Shown piece after piece: positions 32,770 to 46,877 of a stretch of DNA of 64,000 nt (its first letter is position 1; each line of letters opens with the position of its first letter). The position numbers and the translations under genes were made by a program. Source of the stretch: Tilletia caries (Eukaryota; Basidiomycota; Exobasidiomycetes; Tilletiales; Tilletiaceae); contig JALUTQ010000032.1 of assembly GCA_032718865.1 (NCBI GenBank), positions 744,001-808,000 of the forward strand, read 5' to 3'. A model generated the notes under the pieces. The model searched no databases and was not told the DNA's origin. It saw only the letters and a list, made by a program, of their open reading frames with translations.

Positions 32770-35688
32770 TCAACGACCATTCTCCTGCCGTGTCTGCTCG
32801 AGCAGTTTCCGCTTCTGCTCGCGGACCTTGCGACTGAGTCGAGCAGCCGCCTCGAGCGGAGCTTCGCCCTTTTCGTTCGCCAAAAACCCAATCGCCAAAG
32901 GACTGTTGGGCGCAAAATCGACCCCGGCCCGCTTCGACGCGACCCAAGTCGAGTTCTGCGCCGTCTTCTCCAACACATTCTTAACCGAGCTCACCAACTT
33001 TGGGTTCGAGCATGTCCGCAGCTGACGTTTGACCTGGACGAGGAGCGGGATGACCATCTCGGGGAAGGCGATAGAGCGCGCTTGACTTGCGAGGAATTCG
33101 GTGAAGAGGTAGACGAGCTCTTCGGCGACTTGGTCGGCGTAGACGCGTGTGCGAACGTAGGCGTCCGAAGCGCGCAGGGTGGTCTCGAGATCGAGGGGCT
33201 TGAGGGTCGAGCCTTTCGACGTGCCTTGGAACTCGCCGCTGTCGAAGAGTTGGGTGAAGAAGGGGAAGAGGGGAATGTATGCGCCCGTCCTTTGGGCGAG
33301 TCGGATCATAGACCGGATGATGTGTAGTCGAAGCGGGATGTACGTGGACGTCGGGACCAATCTGTAACAAGAACAAAAGAGAAATTGTAAGTGGATGACA
33401 GGCTCCGAATATCATCAGCTTTAGATCCACCACTCACCTCATCACACCCATGGCAACCTGGACGAGCGGGTAGATCAAAGGCTGCATAACACTCTCGCCC
33501 TTCTCCTCCCGCGCCGCCACATCACACGACTTGGACAACACAAGCGACCAGAAGTCGAGGCAGTGGATGTACTGCCACGAGCAAACGGCCTGTCTCGACT
33601 CCTTCGAGCGTGTGTTCTTGAGCGTCTGACGAAGATGGATGGCAAGTTGGCGGATGTATCCAAAGGCGTGTTGGTAGGAGGCTGTGCTGTCGATGCCGAA
33701 GAGCTCCATGGCCGAATTCTTCATCAAATTGATGCTGGGAAGGTTGTGTATTGTTGTCTGCCTGGAACTGCCGACCAGGGCGCGGTATGTAGCCTGAAAG
33801 GGGGAAATACGGATTAGCACACAGACGGTGCGAATGGGCGGAGACAGAGAGAATCCCCAAGTATGGGTTGAGAAGACTCGGCTACTTACCCGGAGAGCAA
33901 CATCCAAGAACTCGGCATCTCCAGCCATGGCGGCCTTTCGCACGGCAAGGAAAGCTGATATTCTGACATTGTCTTGAGCCGTTGACCAGAGATTGATCAA
34001 TGCCTGTAGGGGAGCGCAAGGGGCACATAAGGGAAAACCATGCACAAGAGAACAGTGAGCAACAGAGTCAGAGTTTCGGACGCTCTTCCAAAGAATCCAA
34101 CGCTACTCACATTGAGGTATTCTCTTGCACTGCGACGGATGGGCATAAGGTACGGGATCATCTTGGAACTCTCGGTAACGACGTCGAAGACAGAATCAGG
34201 GTCCGGCAGAGTCTTGAGAAGATGGATCAAGTTCGACGCAAACGACTTGACGGCTGTCTGCAGCATTCGGTACTTCTTGTCATTCGTCGGCAATTTGCTG
34301 AGGTGGAGGAAGTGGAAAAACGTTCAGGAATCTAAGGTCCAATGGAAAAGCGAGAAGGTGAGCGTGGTGGGGATCGAACTCACAATTTCCCGTTCGGTAG
34401 CGTCTTGTATGGGAGATGGTGTTGCAGAACGACAGGAGTGTATCGGAGGGTAGTCATCACGACCTTGTTGAACACTGTGGGAGAGGAGACGTTCGAATCA
34501 CAGGTGAGATAAAGCGGGCACAGCGAGAAGGCCGCATATATGCGGAAATTCGAGAGAACGAGAAAAAAATACGTACTGGCCGCATTATCGATAGCATACG
34601 CGAGCTCATCGTCGCCCTCCCCGCCAGCCTGGCCAAGGCGGGCCGCCGATCGGAAAGCGAGAAGCAGCTTGCGAAGCGACTTGACGGAGTGGTTCTGAAA
34701 AACGCGAAAGGGGTCCAAGTGAGAAAAACGAGGGACTGAGACGGGGTGTGACTGTATGCGCATGTATAGACGCGCGTGGGAAGGTGACGGCAGGCCACAT
34801 ACCTGGATCAAAGCCCTCTTCCACTGCGTCAACAGCTTGTTCGTGATGAGCACCGGTCCGACATCCTTCTTCGCCTGTGCCTTTTCCTTCTTCTTGTTCT
34901 TCTTCGAGACTGGCTTCGTCTCTTCATCTTCATCTTCATCTTCGGCGTCTGCTGGATCCATGTCGTCGTCGTCGTCTTCGCCAAAGGTGAGGAGATCTTT
35001 GTCGTTGTCTTGGAGGAACTTGTAGAATTCCGGGTCCTTCTCTTGCAATTTGGCCAGCTCGGCCTTCATCGCGTTTTCCTCGTCTGAAGGGTAATAGGAA
35101 GCTCAGTTAAGGACAGAGTTACCACCTCGCAGAGAAGACGTTAGGGAAGAAGTCTACTCACCTTCGATATCCTCCAGGTCAGATAAGCCTGCATCATCTT
35201 CCTCATCCGCATCGTCGGCGTCTCCCTCATCGTCGCCATCCACATCCATGCCCTGCCTGAAGCCGCCTCCGAGGAAGTCATCGACAGTCATTGCGCTTCA
35301 GTAGGAACAGAAACTCAATCAGTCAGCTCTTGCTTCACACCAGAGGAAGTACTGCGCATACTCACGGTCCTGCTCCAGCTCCGTCCTCATCTCCATCGGA
35401 GTCGTCATCGTCGTCGTCTTCCTCGACACCATCTCCGTCTTGATCTGCTGCGGAAGCGCCCTTCTTGCTGCCGCGCTTGCGCAGACGGGCCTCTCTCTCT
35501 TGCTTGGCCTTGATTATGGGAGCATTCTTCTTCTTGAAGGTCTTGCGTTCCTTGATGACGCCTTTGAGCTGTGAATAAACGCATGTAAGTGTGAGTCTTC
35601 TGGGGCATTATGTACGTAGGTACCAGAGACGATTTTTGCTCACCTTGCTCTTCTGAAACTTCTTTGTTCCTTTGGTAGCCTTCGCCAT
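32770..35688 (-). CDS. NOC2: Noc2, nucleolar complex protein 2 (60S ribosome assembly)
   Basis: Ten exons on the minus strand: 35688-35644, 35568-35366, 35295-35162, 35083-34803, 34694-34577, 34474-34384, 34297-34111, 34003-33890, 33793-33438, 33361-32770; about 706 residues, normal for Noc2. The N-terminus MAKATKGTKKFQKSK and the basic stretch LKGVIKERKTFKKKN match the start of Noc2 proteins. An acidic region and MTVDDFLGGGF follow, then the HEAT-like Noc2 domain (ISAFLAVRKAA, HIIRSMIRLAQRTGAYIPL, SWQYIHCLDFWSLVLS) and a basic C-terminal tail. Noc2 pairs with Noc1 or Noc3 to move pre-60S particles through nucleolus and nucleoplasm. The short first exons could easily be called as a separate small protein: a GTGAGT donor at 35365 and an acceptor at 35296 join them in frame. 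It shares a 266-base divergent promoter with DIM1. Confidence 0.93.
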
Positions 35689-35954
35689 GACTGGGAGATG
35701 CTCAGCTGTATGGAGTGTGTGGTGGTCGCGAAGAAGGAGCGCGTCGAGCTCATCGCCGACCTTGTCCAGCTCAAGAAGAACGTCTGCCCGCCCGATCTCC
35801 AGCCAGACTCGCTTCCCTCCAAAAAAAATTTCAAGCTTGCATGATGACCTCCACTTTCGTATCGTGACCCACTCACTCATCCCACAAGCCTCAAGCGCAA
35901 GCGCAAGCTCAAGCTCAAGCTCAAGTACCAGTCAAAGCCAAAGCCTCGCCCAAG

Positions 35955-37371
<1,417 letters not shown>

Positions 37372-38042
37372 GACCATCAGTCCCTCTTTCCTTCCCTGTA
37401 CCTTCCCTTCCCTTCCCTTTCCCCTTTGTACGAGTAATCGATGCGATGATCGTGAGAAATCAGTTGCTGTTGCCACGCAGTCGACCGTGTGGAAGGTGGA
37501 ATCACGCGAGCGCTGTGCAGGGCAGTTGTAATGGTTGATACAACGCTGATTACAAAGCTGGGAGAAGAGCGCTCTCCTTGTCCTTCCCGCTCTGTCTGTG
37601 ACGAGGTGTGGGAACTGGGAAGCAAAGCAATTACCACCCTCACCGCGACCGCATCCACTTCGCTGATTCTCTCTCTGTGTCATACTCTCTCTCTCTGACT
37701 GATTCCCAGCTGGCAGTGCGCGCGCGACACAGACGCAAACGAGACGATCGCCTGCGTGTTATTCGAGTGACAGACTGCAGCGCATATTCACTTCCATCCC
37801 CTGGGTGAGTCAAGTCGCAACACACGCTCCATCTCTCTGCATCGCGCATCGCCCCGCTGACTCTACTTGCTTCTTCTCTTGCACGCATACATCTGCTCGT
37901 ACTATTCGCTCGGCGCTGCTGGTGTGCTGCTCATCTCGGTGCAGAGCAAAGAAAAATCGAACAACAACAAAGGAAGCGGTCCCTCTCCTTCTCACTTCAA
38001 AACATCCACACATATCCCACACACACACCACACACACACGCG
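37372..38042. other. Intergenic: DIM1 3' flank and DEF1 leader
   Basis: No gene is supported. It contains CT-rich stretches, TC microsatellite-like sequence (about 37680-37700) and a CA/CACAC-rich run (about 38015-38040) directly before the DEF1 ATG, typical of a leader region. Confidence 0.6.
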
Positions 38043-40626
38043 ATGTCAACATCAGTCGGCCACCAACAACAAGCCCATCACGGGAACACCGCGCCTCGAC
38101 GCGGTGGATATGCCCGACGCGGCGGATTCCGCGGAAACGGCTTCGGAGCAGGCACAGGCTCAGCGGCGGCAGCAGTAGCGGATCACCACTCAAACTCAGC
38201 AGAGGACACGGAGGAGGTACGCGCGTTGCGGGCCAGGTACAGCGACCAGCTCAGCCTCATCCGCGAGCTCTTCCCAGACTGGACCGACGAGGATCTGCTC
38301 TTTGTTCTCCAAGAGACCGGCGGCGAGGTCGAACTGGCCGTCGGACGGATCAGTGAAGGTACGTCGTCATTTGCTGAAGGGTTCAGTTTTGCATGCGGGG
38401 AGAAAAGAAGCCCCCTCTTGGTTAAATGCTGATCCTCTGTTTTTATCCCATCCTCCTCCGACTTGTCTCCAAATCCGCTGCTTTCTTTTTGCCATCTCCC
38501 TTTACTTATGTCTCAGGCCACGCCGAGCAATTCTCTTCAGTCAAGTCAAAGAAGGACGTCAAGAAGGAACGTTCAGCTCACGTCGCTCACATCGTCGCTT
38601 CCGGTGATCAAGGTGGCCTTGGTGCTGCAGGTCGTGGGGGACGTGGCGGCTTCGCCGATCGAGGTGGACGCGGTCGGGGCGCTGGTATGTTCTTCTCATC
38701 TTCATCTGGCAAAACGCGTAAAAACAGAAACATCTCACTCACCCGCTTCATTTTTGTTTTGTTTTGTTCCGTAGCTCGCGGTGCACGCGGTGGTGGAATA
38801 CGTGGTGGTCGTGGCGGTGGACTGGTGCCTCAAGCCAACGGCGCCACCCAACGATCCCTGGGCGACACCTCGGCACCGGCACCCGCTGCAGGCAACAACA
38901 TCTCCAGCTCCACCCCAACTGATGGATCCTGGGCCGACGCCGTCGCTGCCAAGAGCAACGCCGACGCAGCTGCCGCAGACGATACCGGCGCTGGTGCGGG
39001 GTCCGATTGGGCCGATCTCACATCGGCAGCTGAGACCGCGACCACCAATGGCACAGAACTCTCGAGTACTACCGCCACGCCTTGGGAAGACGCTTCGACG
39101 ACGACTACTGCCCCGCTCTCGTCTAGCCTGGCCAGTCCTCCTGCCGTCAAGGTTCCGGGTCAGCAGGCAAAGTCCTCCGGTCTAATTCCAAAGGGATCCA
39201 CCAAGAGCTGGGCTCAAATTGCGACGTGAGTGCCAACTTCCCTAACTTCGTGCGCGTTCGGAAGAATTTTTCTTCCAGCTCCGTTCTTTTAACCTTCTTC
39301 TGACGCTAATTCCCGCATACAGCCCCCAGCAAGAGATCCCAAAGCCCATCCTTCCCACGGCTCCTCCAGCAGCAGCCGCACCACCTGTAGCAGTCCAGCC
39401 CCCCACGGCCCCTGCTGCTATGGCACAGGCTCCTGTCGCCGCCCCCCAAGATCCCTCCCCTTGGGATGCCACACCCGCAGCGGCGCCTGCCAATTCCATC
39501 CCCACCGAAGAGCCCGAACCGGAGGCCGAACCCGAACCTCTCGCCGAAGAGCCCGTTCTTGAGGAGTCAGCTCCTGAGGCCGACCCCGTCTTCGCATCGG
39601 CCCCGCAGCAAACTTCTGCGGACCCCGTGCACACCAGCACGGCGGACCCTGCAGCTGCTGTGGGTGCTCCTCGTGGTGGTGCCATTCCCGCTGTCGGGCG
39701 TGGCGCAATTGGTCAGCGGCCTCAACGCTCGCGTCAGGACGCGCCTGTGTCCTTCGGCTCAACTGCTCCCGGTATGGATAACTTGGGTGTCAAGTTTGGC
39801 TCGCTCAACTTCCTCGATGCTCCTGAGGATGATGTCCCTGCCGCGTGAGTGCCTCTTTGGTGCAGGCTTAACTTTTTCTCGTGCGGCGAGCGCGTTGCTG
39901 ATTATTTGCTAAATTTTCTTCGTCCGTTATTCCAGCCCCGCGACCGAGGAACAGCAGACACCTGCTGCCCCAGCGCCTGCTCCGGTAGCTCACGAGGCCG
40001 CGTTGTCGGCTCCCGTGCAGCAGCAACCCCAACAGCAAGTGCATACATCCACTCAGCCGCCAACTGCTCCATTTGCCGACCGGTTCGCTCAGGCCCAGGC
40101 TCAGGCTCAGGCCCAAGCCCAAGCCCACAGTGCCGCACAGACTCCCCAGCAAGGCCAGGATGCCTACGCTGGGTACAAGCAGGACGCGTTCGGCCAGCCC
40201 CAGCAACCACAACAACCGCAGCAGCAGCAACAACAACAGCTCCAGCAGCAGCAACAGCAAGCGGCTGCCTACGGCTACGCTGGTCAGCAGCAAGCAGCTC
40301 AGCAGCAACAGGCACACGGTCAAAGTGCTCAGGCCCAGGAGCAGGCTACTCCTGCACAGCAGCCTCAGCAGAGCAGTGCGACTGGCTCATTGAGCGAGTA
40401 CGCAGCCATGTACGGCAACTTGGACGCTCAGCGACTTGCGAGCCTGTACGGTAACTACGACCAGAACTCGACCTACGGCGCGAACGCGCAGGAGGACAAG
40501 CAACAGTCGCATGCTTCGGCGGCGGAGGGCCACCAGCAGTCGAGTCAGCAGAGCTCGCAGTTGGCTCACTCTCAGCAGCAACAACACGGTGCTTCTGCTC
40601 CCGGCCTGACACCTCAACAGCCCCAA

Positions 40627-40658
<32 letters not shown>

Positions 40659-41640
40659 GCCCCAGCAACCGGGTGCCGCTCCTGCTCAGCAGTTCCCAGG
40701 TGTCATGCCTTACTACTACCCGCATTACTACATGCCTAACCAGTTCCAGCATTACGGACAACCTGCCGCTGCGGGAGCGTATGGCTACCCACTGTACGGT
40801 CAGCCTAACCAGCCCCAGCACCACAACCAGCACGCGGCGAAGCCTACGACTCCGGCCAGTCTTGCGTCTCCCTACGGCCAAACTGCGCCGCAAACCGATG
40901 TTGGCAGTTACGGCCACCAGAGCCACAATCAGGGCCACTACGGCAGCCACCACTCGCACCAGCACAACACGCACCAGGCTCCCGGCTCGGTCGGCAACGT
41001 GTCTCTATCCGCGGGTGGGTACGACAGCCAGGCTGCGTTTGCTCAGCAGCGAAATCTCGGACTGGGCGGCGGCGCCGGTGCCGGCGGGGTGACGGACTAC
41101 TCGAAGCTGTATGGCCAGGCGGGTCTGCAAGGTCTGGGCGGCGGCGGTGGGGGATACCAGAGCCAGTTGCCTCCTTCGACGAGCAACCCTTCGCTGGGCT
41201 CGAACCCGAACGTGAGCCAGCCCAAGTCGGCCGCTGGTGGTGCGGGAGCGGGTCTGGAGGGCGCGTATGGCCGGGGTGGCTATGATGGTGGGGTGAATGG
41301 CAAGCAGGGCGGCGTTGGTGGTGGACCGGGCGGTCGGGTTGCGAACCCGGGCGGTCAGGGCGCTGGTAACCCCCAGGGCGGCCAGGGTCCGCAGGCGCAG
41401 GGCCAGGCGGGTCAGCAGCAGCAGGGTCAGAGCGGCGTGCAGCAGGGCCAGCCGCAGCAGGGGCAGCCTCAACAGCAGCAGCAGCAACAGCCTCAACAGC
41501 AACAGCCTCAACAGCAGCAACAGCCTACGACGCAGCAGCAGTACTATGCGGCGTATGCTAGCTACGGTCACCAGAACTCGGCTTCGGGCTATGGGAACTC
41601 GTACCCGTACGGTGCTGCTCGTGGCTACTGGGGCCAGTAA
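38043..41640 (+). CDS. DEF1: Def1-like RNA polymerase II degradation factor (CUE domain, Q-rich)
   Basis: Five exons (38043-38358, 38517-38684, 38775-39225, 39323-39844, 39936-41640) encode 1053 residues. A CUE domain lies at about 59-105 (ELFPDWTDEDLLFVL, GGEVELAVGRISEG). After it come SSVKSKKDVKKE and RGG/FADRGGRG repeats, a Ser/Thr/Pro region with SWADAVAAK and SWAQIAT motifs, and a C-terminal half dominated by Gln, Tyr and Gly with long polyQ runs. This is the layout of yeast Def1, which is partly proteolysed on DNA damage so that its CUE domain recruits Elongin-Cullin to stalled Rpb1; it is also linked to telomere maintenance. The RGG motifs suggest RNA contact. CAG/CAA mixing limits repeat instability. 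Confidence 0.88.
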
Positions 41641-41899
41641 GAGGGGTTCGCAAATTTCGATGTCGGGATGACATTCGAAGAACTTCGGTCCGGAAAACAA
41701 GAGGGAGCGCGGTCTCGACTGGCTTCTTTCTTACGTCTAGATCTCCCCCCCCTCTATGGCGGACCCCGTCAAAGCTATTCCTTCAAACTCGAGGGTTTCG
41801 CGGCCCCCATCCCGAATTTCGACCCTCCCCCTCCTCAACCAATTCGAACGCGAACGAACTCATCCCATCTCTTTCTCTGTTCGACTGCTAGGTTCTCAA

Positions 41900-43473
41900 A
41901 TGACGCGGCCCGGGTGTTCTTTCTCTCCCCTCTCACTCTCATCAGGCTCCTCTCCAAAATCCCTTTCAGCTTCTCTTTCCTCATTTTTCTTCTGGGACTC
42001 TTCCCTCAATCGACTTCTCCTCCCCCCTGAATGTAAACAAAAACGCACGATTTGATGAGTTTGTTCCTTCCTCGCTCCTCTCCCGCCCGTTCAAATATGC
42101 ATTTTCGCTCTCTCTCTCCCGCCTCTTATGTGGCCTGTGTGGTTTTGCATTATTGTCAGAAGGCAAGTCGGGCGTGGGTCTCCTGATGGATGACGAGCTC
42201 CCAGGAGCAGCACGGAGCGTGGCTGAGCGCTCAGCCAACGGCATCCCCACAGTATGTAGTGCAAGCCGCCAGCGCTATACCCTTTCTCACGAGTACACCG
42301 GGGAATCGGTGAATGCTATGCACGAGGTTGAGGGGCACAATAATAATGCTCTCACATGTCACAGAAGCAGATGCTGGCCATCGATGCAAGAATCAGGCAT
42401 CAGGCGAGAAGACTATTGACCGGCGTACCAGCGTGACGGTCAGGAAGTAATGGGTACGCCGGCACGCGGTACGCCTGCCTTCTTATTATTGCTGCATGCT
42501 GATGCCCGCGCGCTTCCATAATCTGACGATCTGGCGTCTGCTGTGCGCTGGGAAAGCTGTCCAGAACAGCGGGAGACCCACCATGGAAGGAGGTGGGTGA
42601 CGGGTGTGGGAAAAGAGGCGGGAAATGGAGGTTGCGGGCGTTGCGGGGCCGTGGAGATAAGGTTTGCGCCACCATTTACAGTTCCGGTCCAAATCAACGG
42701 GACTGCAGATCACTTACGTAAGCCTTGACGCCCGCCCTGAACGCCTTCATCCAAAAAAGGTGTGAGAGAAATTGCATGCGGCACATTCGCCGACAGCACC
42801 CGATGCAACACATGCTGCACACAGCACGGGACGATGTCCAGATAGATGCCAGCATTGTCAGCATATGTACAGGTTCAGAGACGTGCTCTGGCCACGTTAT
42901 GCAGCTGAGCCTCGGATTTCAAGCGCCGAGCTGGATGCTTGGTGCCGTCCGGGCCGGGAAGAAGGTGGGGTTCTGCTATCTCAGCGCTCAGATCCCAGAT
43001 CTGTACTGTTCACCCAGAAGCCAGTACGTCTGGATGTGGTCACCGGTCAGCACGGACAGTAGCTTCCGCGCATTTCGAACTCTCGAGCAGACCGACTGCG
43101 GACCTTCTCCCCTCGCTTTTGTATGTCATGCTGCCAAGATTCAACTCGTCGACATACAGTCGTCGTTACTCGTTGACCTTATCTTCTCCACACATCGCCC
43201 TTTTGAATCGTCGATTGCACCTCCCCCAGTTATCTAAAGCGACGATGTTGAGCCGCCGCCCGCCAGCCGCCAGAGGTTTGAGCACCAATGTGATATGCGA
43301 TGCGGGATGTGTTGCGCAAGGCGAGGAAGTGTTTGTAGAGCATACGGATAGATTGTGCCGGGGCCAGAACCAGCTCCCCCGGCGTGGGCATCGCTTTTTT
43401 CCATGCGGGTAGTCTGGACTACCACCACCATCCACGTTATTTTCTTCCGCACAGTCAACATTCTACGTTCGCC
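41900..43473. repeat. Duplicated segment, copy A (DEF1 3' region to zinc-finger leader)
   Basis: Non-coding, similar in order to 44230-46690. Shared blocks: the TTCAAATATGCATTTT block (42091 and 44429); TGCTGTGCGCTGGGA with CCAGAACAGCGGGAGA (about 42540 and 44940); TAAGGTTTGCGCCACC and CTGCAGATCACTTACGTAAG (42658 and 45724); GACCTTATCTTCTCC (about 43174 and 46400); CAGTCAACATTC (about 43455 and 46650). It links the 3' end of DEF1 with a truncated zinc-finger copy. No gene is seen in it. Confidence 0.7.
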
Positions 43474-44217
43474 GCTAAGATGTGCGGCAGCGATACACAC
43501 ACAGGCTGCGTCTTCCTTCCCTTGCTGACCGCTGACCACTCTCTCTTTCCCTATCTGCCTTTTTGCCTATTCCGCCGCCCCAACCACCCTTCCCACATTC
43601 CAAACTCCCTTCCTCTACCATCCCTTCCAGAATCTCCCTTTCTCTCACAGCATCCAACCTCCTTCTCCAATCCTGAAGATCGCCCAGCTCTCCTTGCCCC
43701 GGGCCTTGCTACCTCAACCCCTTCGACAAGCACATTCTTTGCCTTGACCAACACAAGTTCGGTCTCCGGTCACACCAAACCCTACACCCACTTCAACGCA
43801 CCTGCTCCCTCTACGACAAGCCGCAGTATGACCGAGGTCCAGCCCGACTCCCCTATCTCGCACATGGTCATCATGGACCGGTCGCTACCATCGTCCTCGT
43901 CCATGCCTTCATTCAACTCGAGCGAGACCGACGTAGCTACGAACAGGCGGTTCCGCGCTGACAAGGCACCTCGAGAGAGCAACAAGCAGAGCGGTGACCC
44001 CACGAAGCTCTTGAGCCCGCAGCACAACCCTCATGGGTGCCCTGTCTGCAACCGCCGTTTCATCCGTCTTGAGCACTTGAAGCGCCACTTCAAGACGCAC
44101 TCGCAGGAGCGACCGTACCCGTGCCCTTGGGCAGGGTGCCAGAAGGCCTTCGGCCGGACCGACAACCGGGATCAGCACATCAAGACCCATGCCAAGGGTT
44201 ACACAGCTCGTTTGTAG
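43474..44217 (+). pseudogene. Truncated C2H2 zinc-finger paralogue keeping both fingers
   Basis: A derivative of the gene at 51899-53830. The frame from 43474 first reads sequence equivalent to the parent's 5' leader, then jumps by an internal deletion of roughly 250 codons to the MTEVQPDSPISHMVIMDRS region, keeps both C2H2 fingers (CPVCNRRF...H, CPWAGCQKAF...H), and stops 6 codons later because of a second deletion and a TTCGTC to TTTGTA change. The finger region differs from the parent at about 5 of 165 bases, nearly all silent, while flanks are far more diverged. If translated (the Met at 43828 would do), it would be a DNA-binding-only protein. Whether it is a pseudogene or a short functional antagonist is open. 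Confidence 0.6.
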
Positions 44218-44229
44218 GCATTCGTAGCC

Positions 44230-46690
44230 ATCTTTTTCCTGTTCGACTGCCCTCCGGGTTCCCGTCCTCTCCCTCTCGCTGCCTCTCCGACTCTCTCCCA
44301 AGATCTTGAGGTCCTCTTCTTTCGCTCTCCTCTCTCTCTCTCTCTCGTACATCAACTGACTCCTCCCCTCTGGATTCAACAAACGAGCGATCCGATGGGT
44401 TGTTCTTCTCCTCTACTCTCCCACCGTTCAAATATGCATTTTTCTCCCTGCTTTTGATTTTCTCTGCTGGCTTGCTTGCTTGCTTGTCAAAAGACAGAAG
44501 GGCGCGCGGGGAGTGAAGAACGAAGGCGCTGGGTTTTCGCGGAAAAGAATGCAACCCGTTTTCCTTACCTCGCGCAGGCAGTTCAGACCGGGACTTCGGG
44601 CCACGAGGTCTGGTCTCAAGAGGTTGTCCTACTCCAATCCACCGCACGGTTCGCGCGCGGGATTTTCAAAGCACAAGATGAAGGAAGAGCACATGCTCTT
44701 CCTACTCATGGCAGAACGTGGTCGGTCACCATGACAGTAAAAGACGAGGCGGGCAGGCGCGGGCAGGCTAGGAGCAAGCTTAACAATGAAAGGCGTGGCT
44801 GAGGGCTGAATTTTTGTAGATCGCCAGCGCTAATCGCCTTTCCCGCGAGAGATACATGGGAGACTGGTAGATGTCAGAGAAGGCAGCAGCTGCCATAATC
44901 TGGCGACAACACATATGATTGGACCGCCGAATCTGGCGGTTTGCTATGCGCTGGGACAGCTGTTCAGAACAGTGGGAGAGCACACTGCCGAACCGATGCG
45001 CGGGCGACGCGACCGCGCCGTCCGGGACGCCTGCATTCATTGATTCTCTGACTGCCGATAGATAGGTCAGTCATGTGGAGCGAGTAAGGGAGGAGCATAT
45101 TGGCGTGTGCGCGCCAACAAGAGGATCATTACCCAGCCTACTACTGCTGCAGGCTGCTAGCTCACGCGGGACGCCTGGCGTTCATGCTGGTCGCCTGGCT
45201 GCTGGCTGGCTGATGCTGATGTCAACCTGGTCAAGAATGGATGGTTCTAATTCAGCCTTTGCGCTTTGCGCTTATGTATCAATTATTTCAGGCATTCGAA
45301 ACGAGCCGTCCATATCATCCATTCGCTCGGGAACGCTTGCTAGATCTCGCCTCGAACGACATGCTGGCAGCTGGACGGCCAGGCGGATGCGACGTGGCGA
45401 GGCGCTATACACCTCTGCTCTGCTTTCCCATGACAGCAACTTGTACTACTACATAGATGCCGGGAATGCACCTCGCGTCGTCACCGCGTCACCAAGGCTG
45501 TTCTTCAGGGGCGAAGCTGACTGCAGGGCGCCACCGCTAGTCGGCCGCCCTCCACTTTTCTCCCTGCCTTCCTTTCCCACAACTCCACCGATATGGACTT
45601 ACTTCTTGCTGACGCCAGACTATCCCCGAAGCAAAGGTGGGTGTGGCCGTGTGGGTTTGGGCGTGGAAGAGGACAAAAAAGGGAAGGATCGTGTGGGAAA
45701 GAAGGCGTCGTAATTCCGCAACATAAGGTTTGCGCCACCTTTCGTTAACATTCCGGTCCAATGCAACGGAACTGCAGATCACTTACGTAAGGCCCTAGCG
45801 CTCCCGCCCTGACTGCCGCTTCCCCGGATGACTTACCACGCATGAGAGATATGTATGTGGGCGGCACCTTCGCCGGCTGCACCAAACGTGATGCCAGAAG
45901 CAGATGCGTGCATGGTCACATATATGGACCTTGCGCTTCACGCTGTTAGGCCTCTATCTCCTATCACGGAAATTGCATGGCACCAATTATTAATTATTGT
46001 CGCTGTCGGTCCTTGCTTATTGTGCTGCCAAAAAAGACCGAGCGCTGGCCTGAGTTCCTCCAGCGCCATGCAAGATAGATGTATAGAGAGGCGCAGCCAA
46101 GAACGACGGCTAGATAAATTCAGATTCATAGCATCCCTTGGAGACCCACTTACTCGTACGTGGTGTGTATAAAAACTTAGCGCTGGGCGCTCGTTATTAT
46201 TCAGCGCACAGCATTCAGCTGTTCACCGTTCACCCCGAAGTCAGGACGAATCGTAATCTTCGCACCTTCCAAACTGCTTGCAGACGGTCCTTCTCAGCTG
46301 GCTTTAGTTTCTTTGTGTCACCCGAGGACAGCTCTAACATCTAATACATTACATAGCATCAAGGAGCCAGAATCAGAGATTCGGCACTTCCTGCTCGACC
46401 TTATCTTCTCCGCATCGTCCTCTACAATTACCTCACCTCCCAAGTCCCGAATAATATGTTAGGATTTCGAGCCGGGTAGGCGTTTGAAAATATGATGCGT
46501 GGATGCTTGGGGTGCAGAGCGAGGATAAGTATGAAGAGCATAGATAAAGGGCGGGGACCCAGGAATCGCAAACATTTTGCCCGGCGTGCTGGGCTTTTGT
46601 TTGCTTCTAGGCGGGTCATCCAGACTACAATAATGTATCTTTGCCCACAGTCAACATTCCACGCTCGCCCCTGAGCAAGATGTATGGCAG
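44230..46690. repeat. Duplicated segment, copy B
   Basis: Diverged second copy of 41900-43473 (block positions are given there). It begins directly after the truncated zinc-finger copy with DEF1 3'-flank-like sequence (CTGTTCGACTGC; TTCAAATATGC block), as expected at a tandem-duplication junction. It is longer than copy A because of extra sequence at about 45050-45720. No convincing gene is seen. Confidence 0.65.
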
Positions 46691-46877
46691 AGAAATGCGC
46701 ACATATGCCAGCCAAGGACAGGCCGGCAGGGTTGCAGTGTAAAGCGTGAAGATGTGAAGCATGAAGTGTGTCCCATGCTCCCCATCACTGTCCCGAAACG
46801 TGGAGATTAGGTTTGTCCTCGGTTATGAAAGATGAAATGAATGGTAAGGTACGAGACCAGACTGACGCTAGCTCATA

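Noticed and set aside
35362..35688. Separate small basic protein gene (UPF0390/DUF2462-like) upstream of NOC2
   Set aside because: Its stop lies inside a consensus donor, and splicing to 35295 keeps frame and yields a typical Noc2 N-terminus; one gene explains both parts.
40387..41700. Long minus-strand frames rich in Leu and Arg opposite the DEF1 tail
   Set aside because: They are complements of the CAG/CAA polyQ region (CTG reads as Leu) and have no independent coding evidence.
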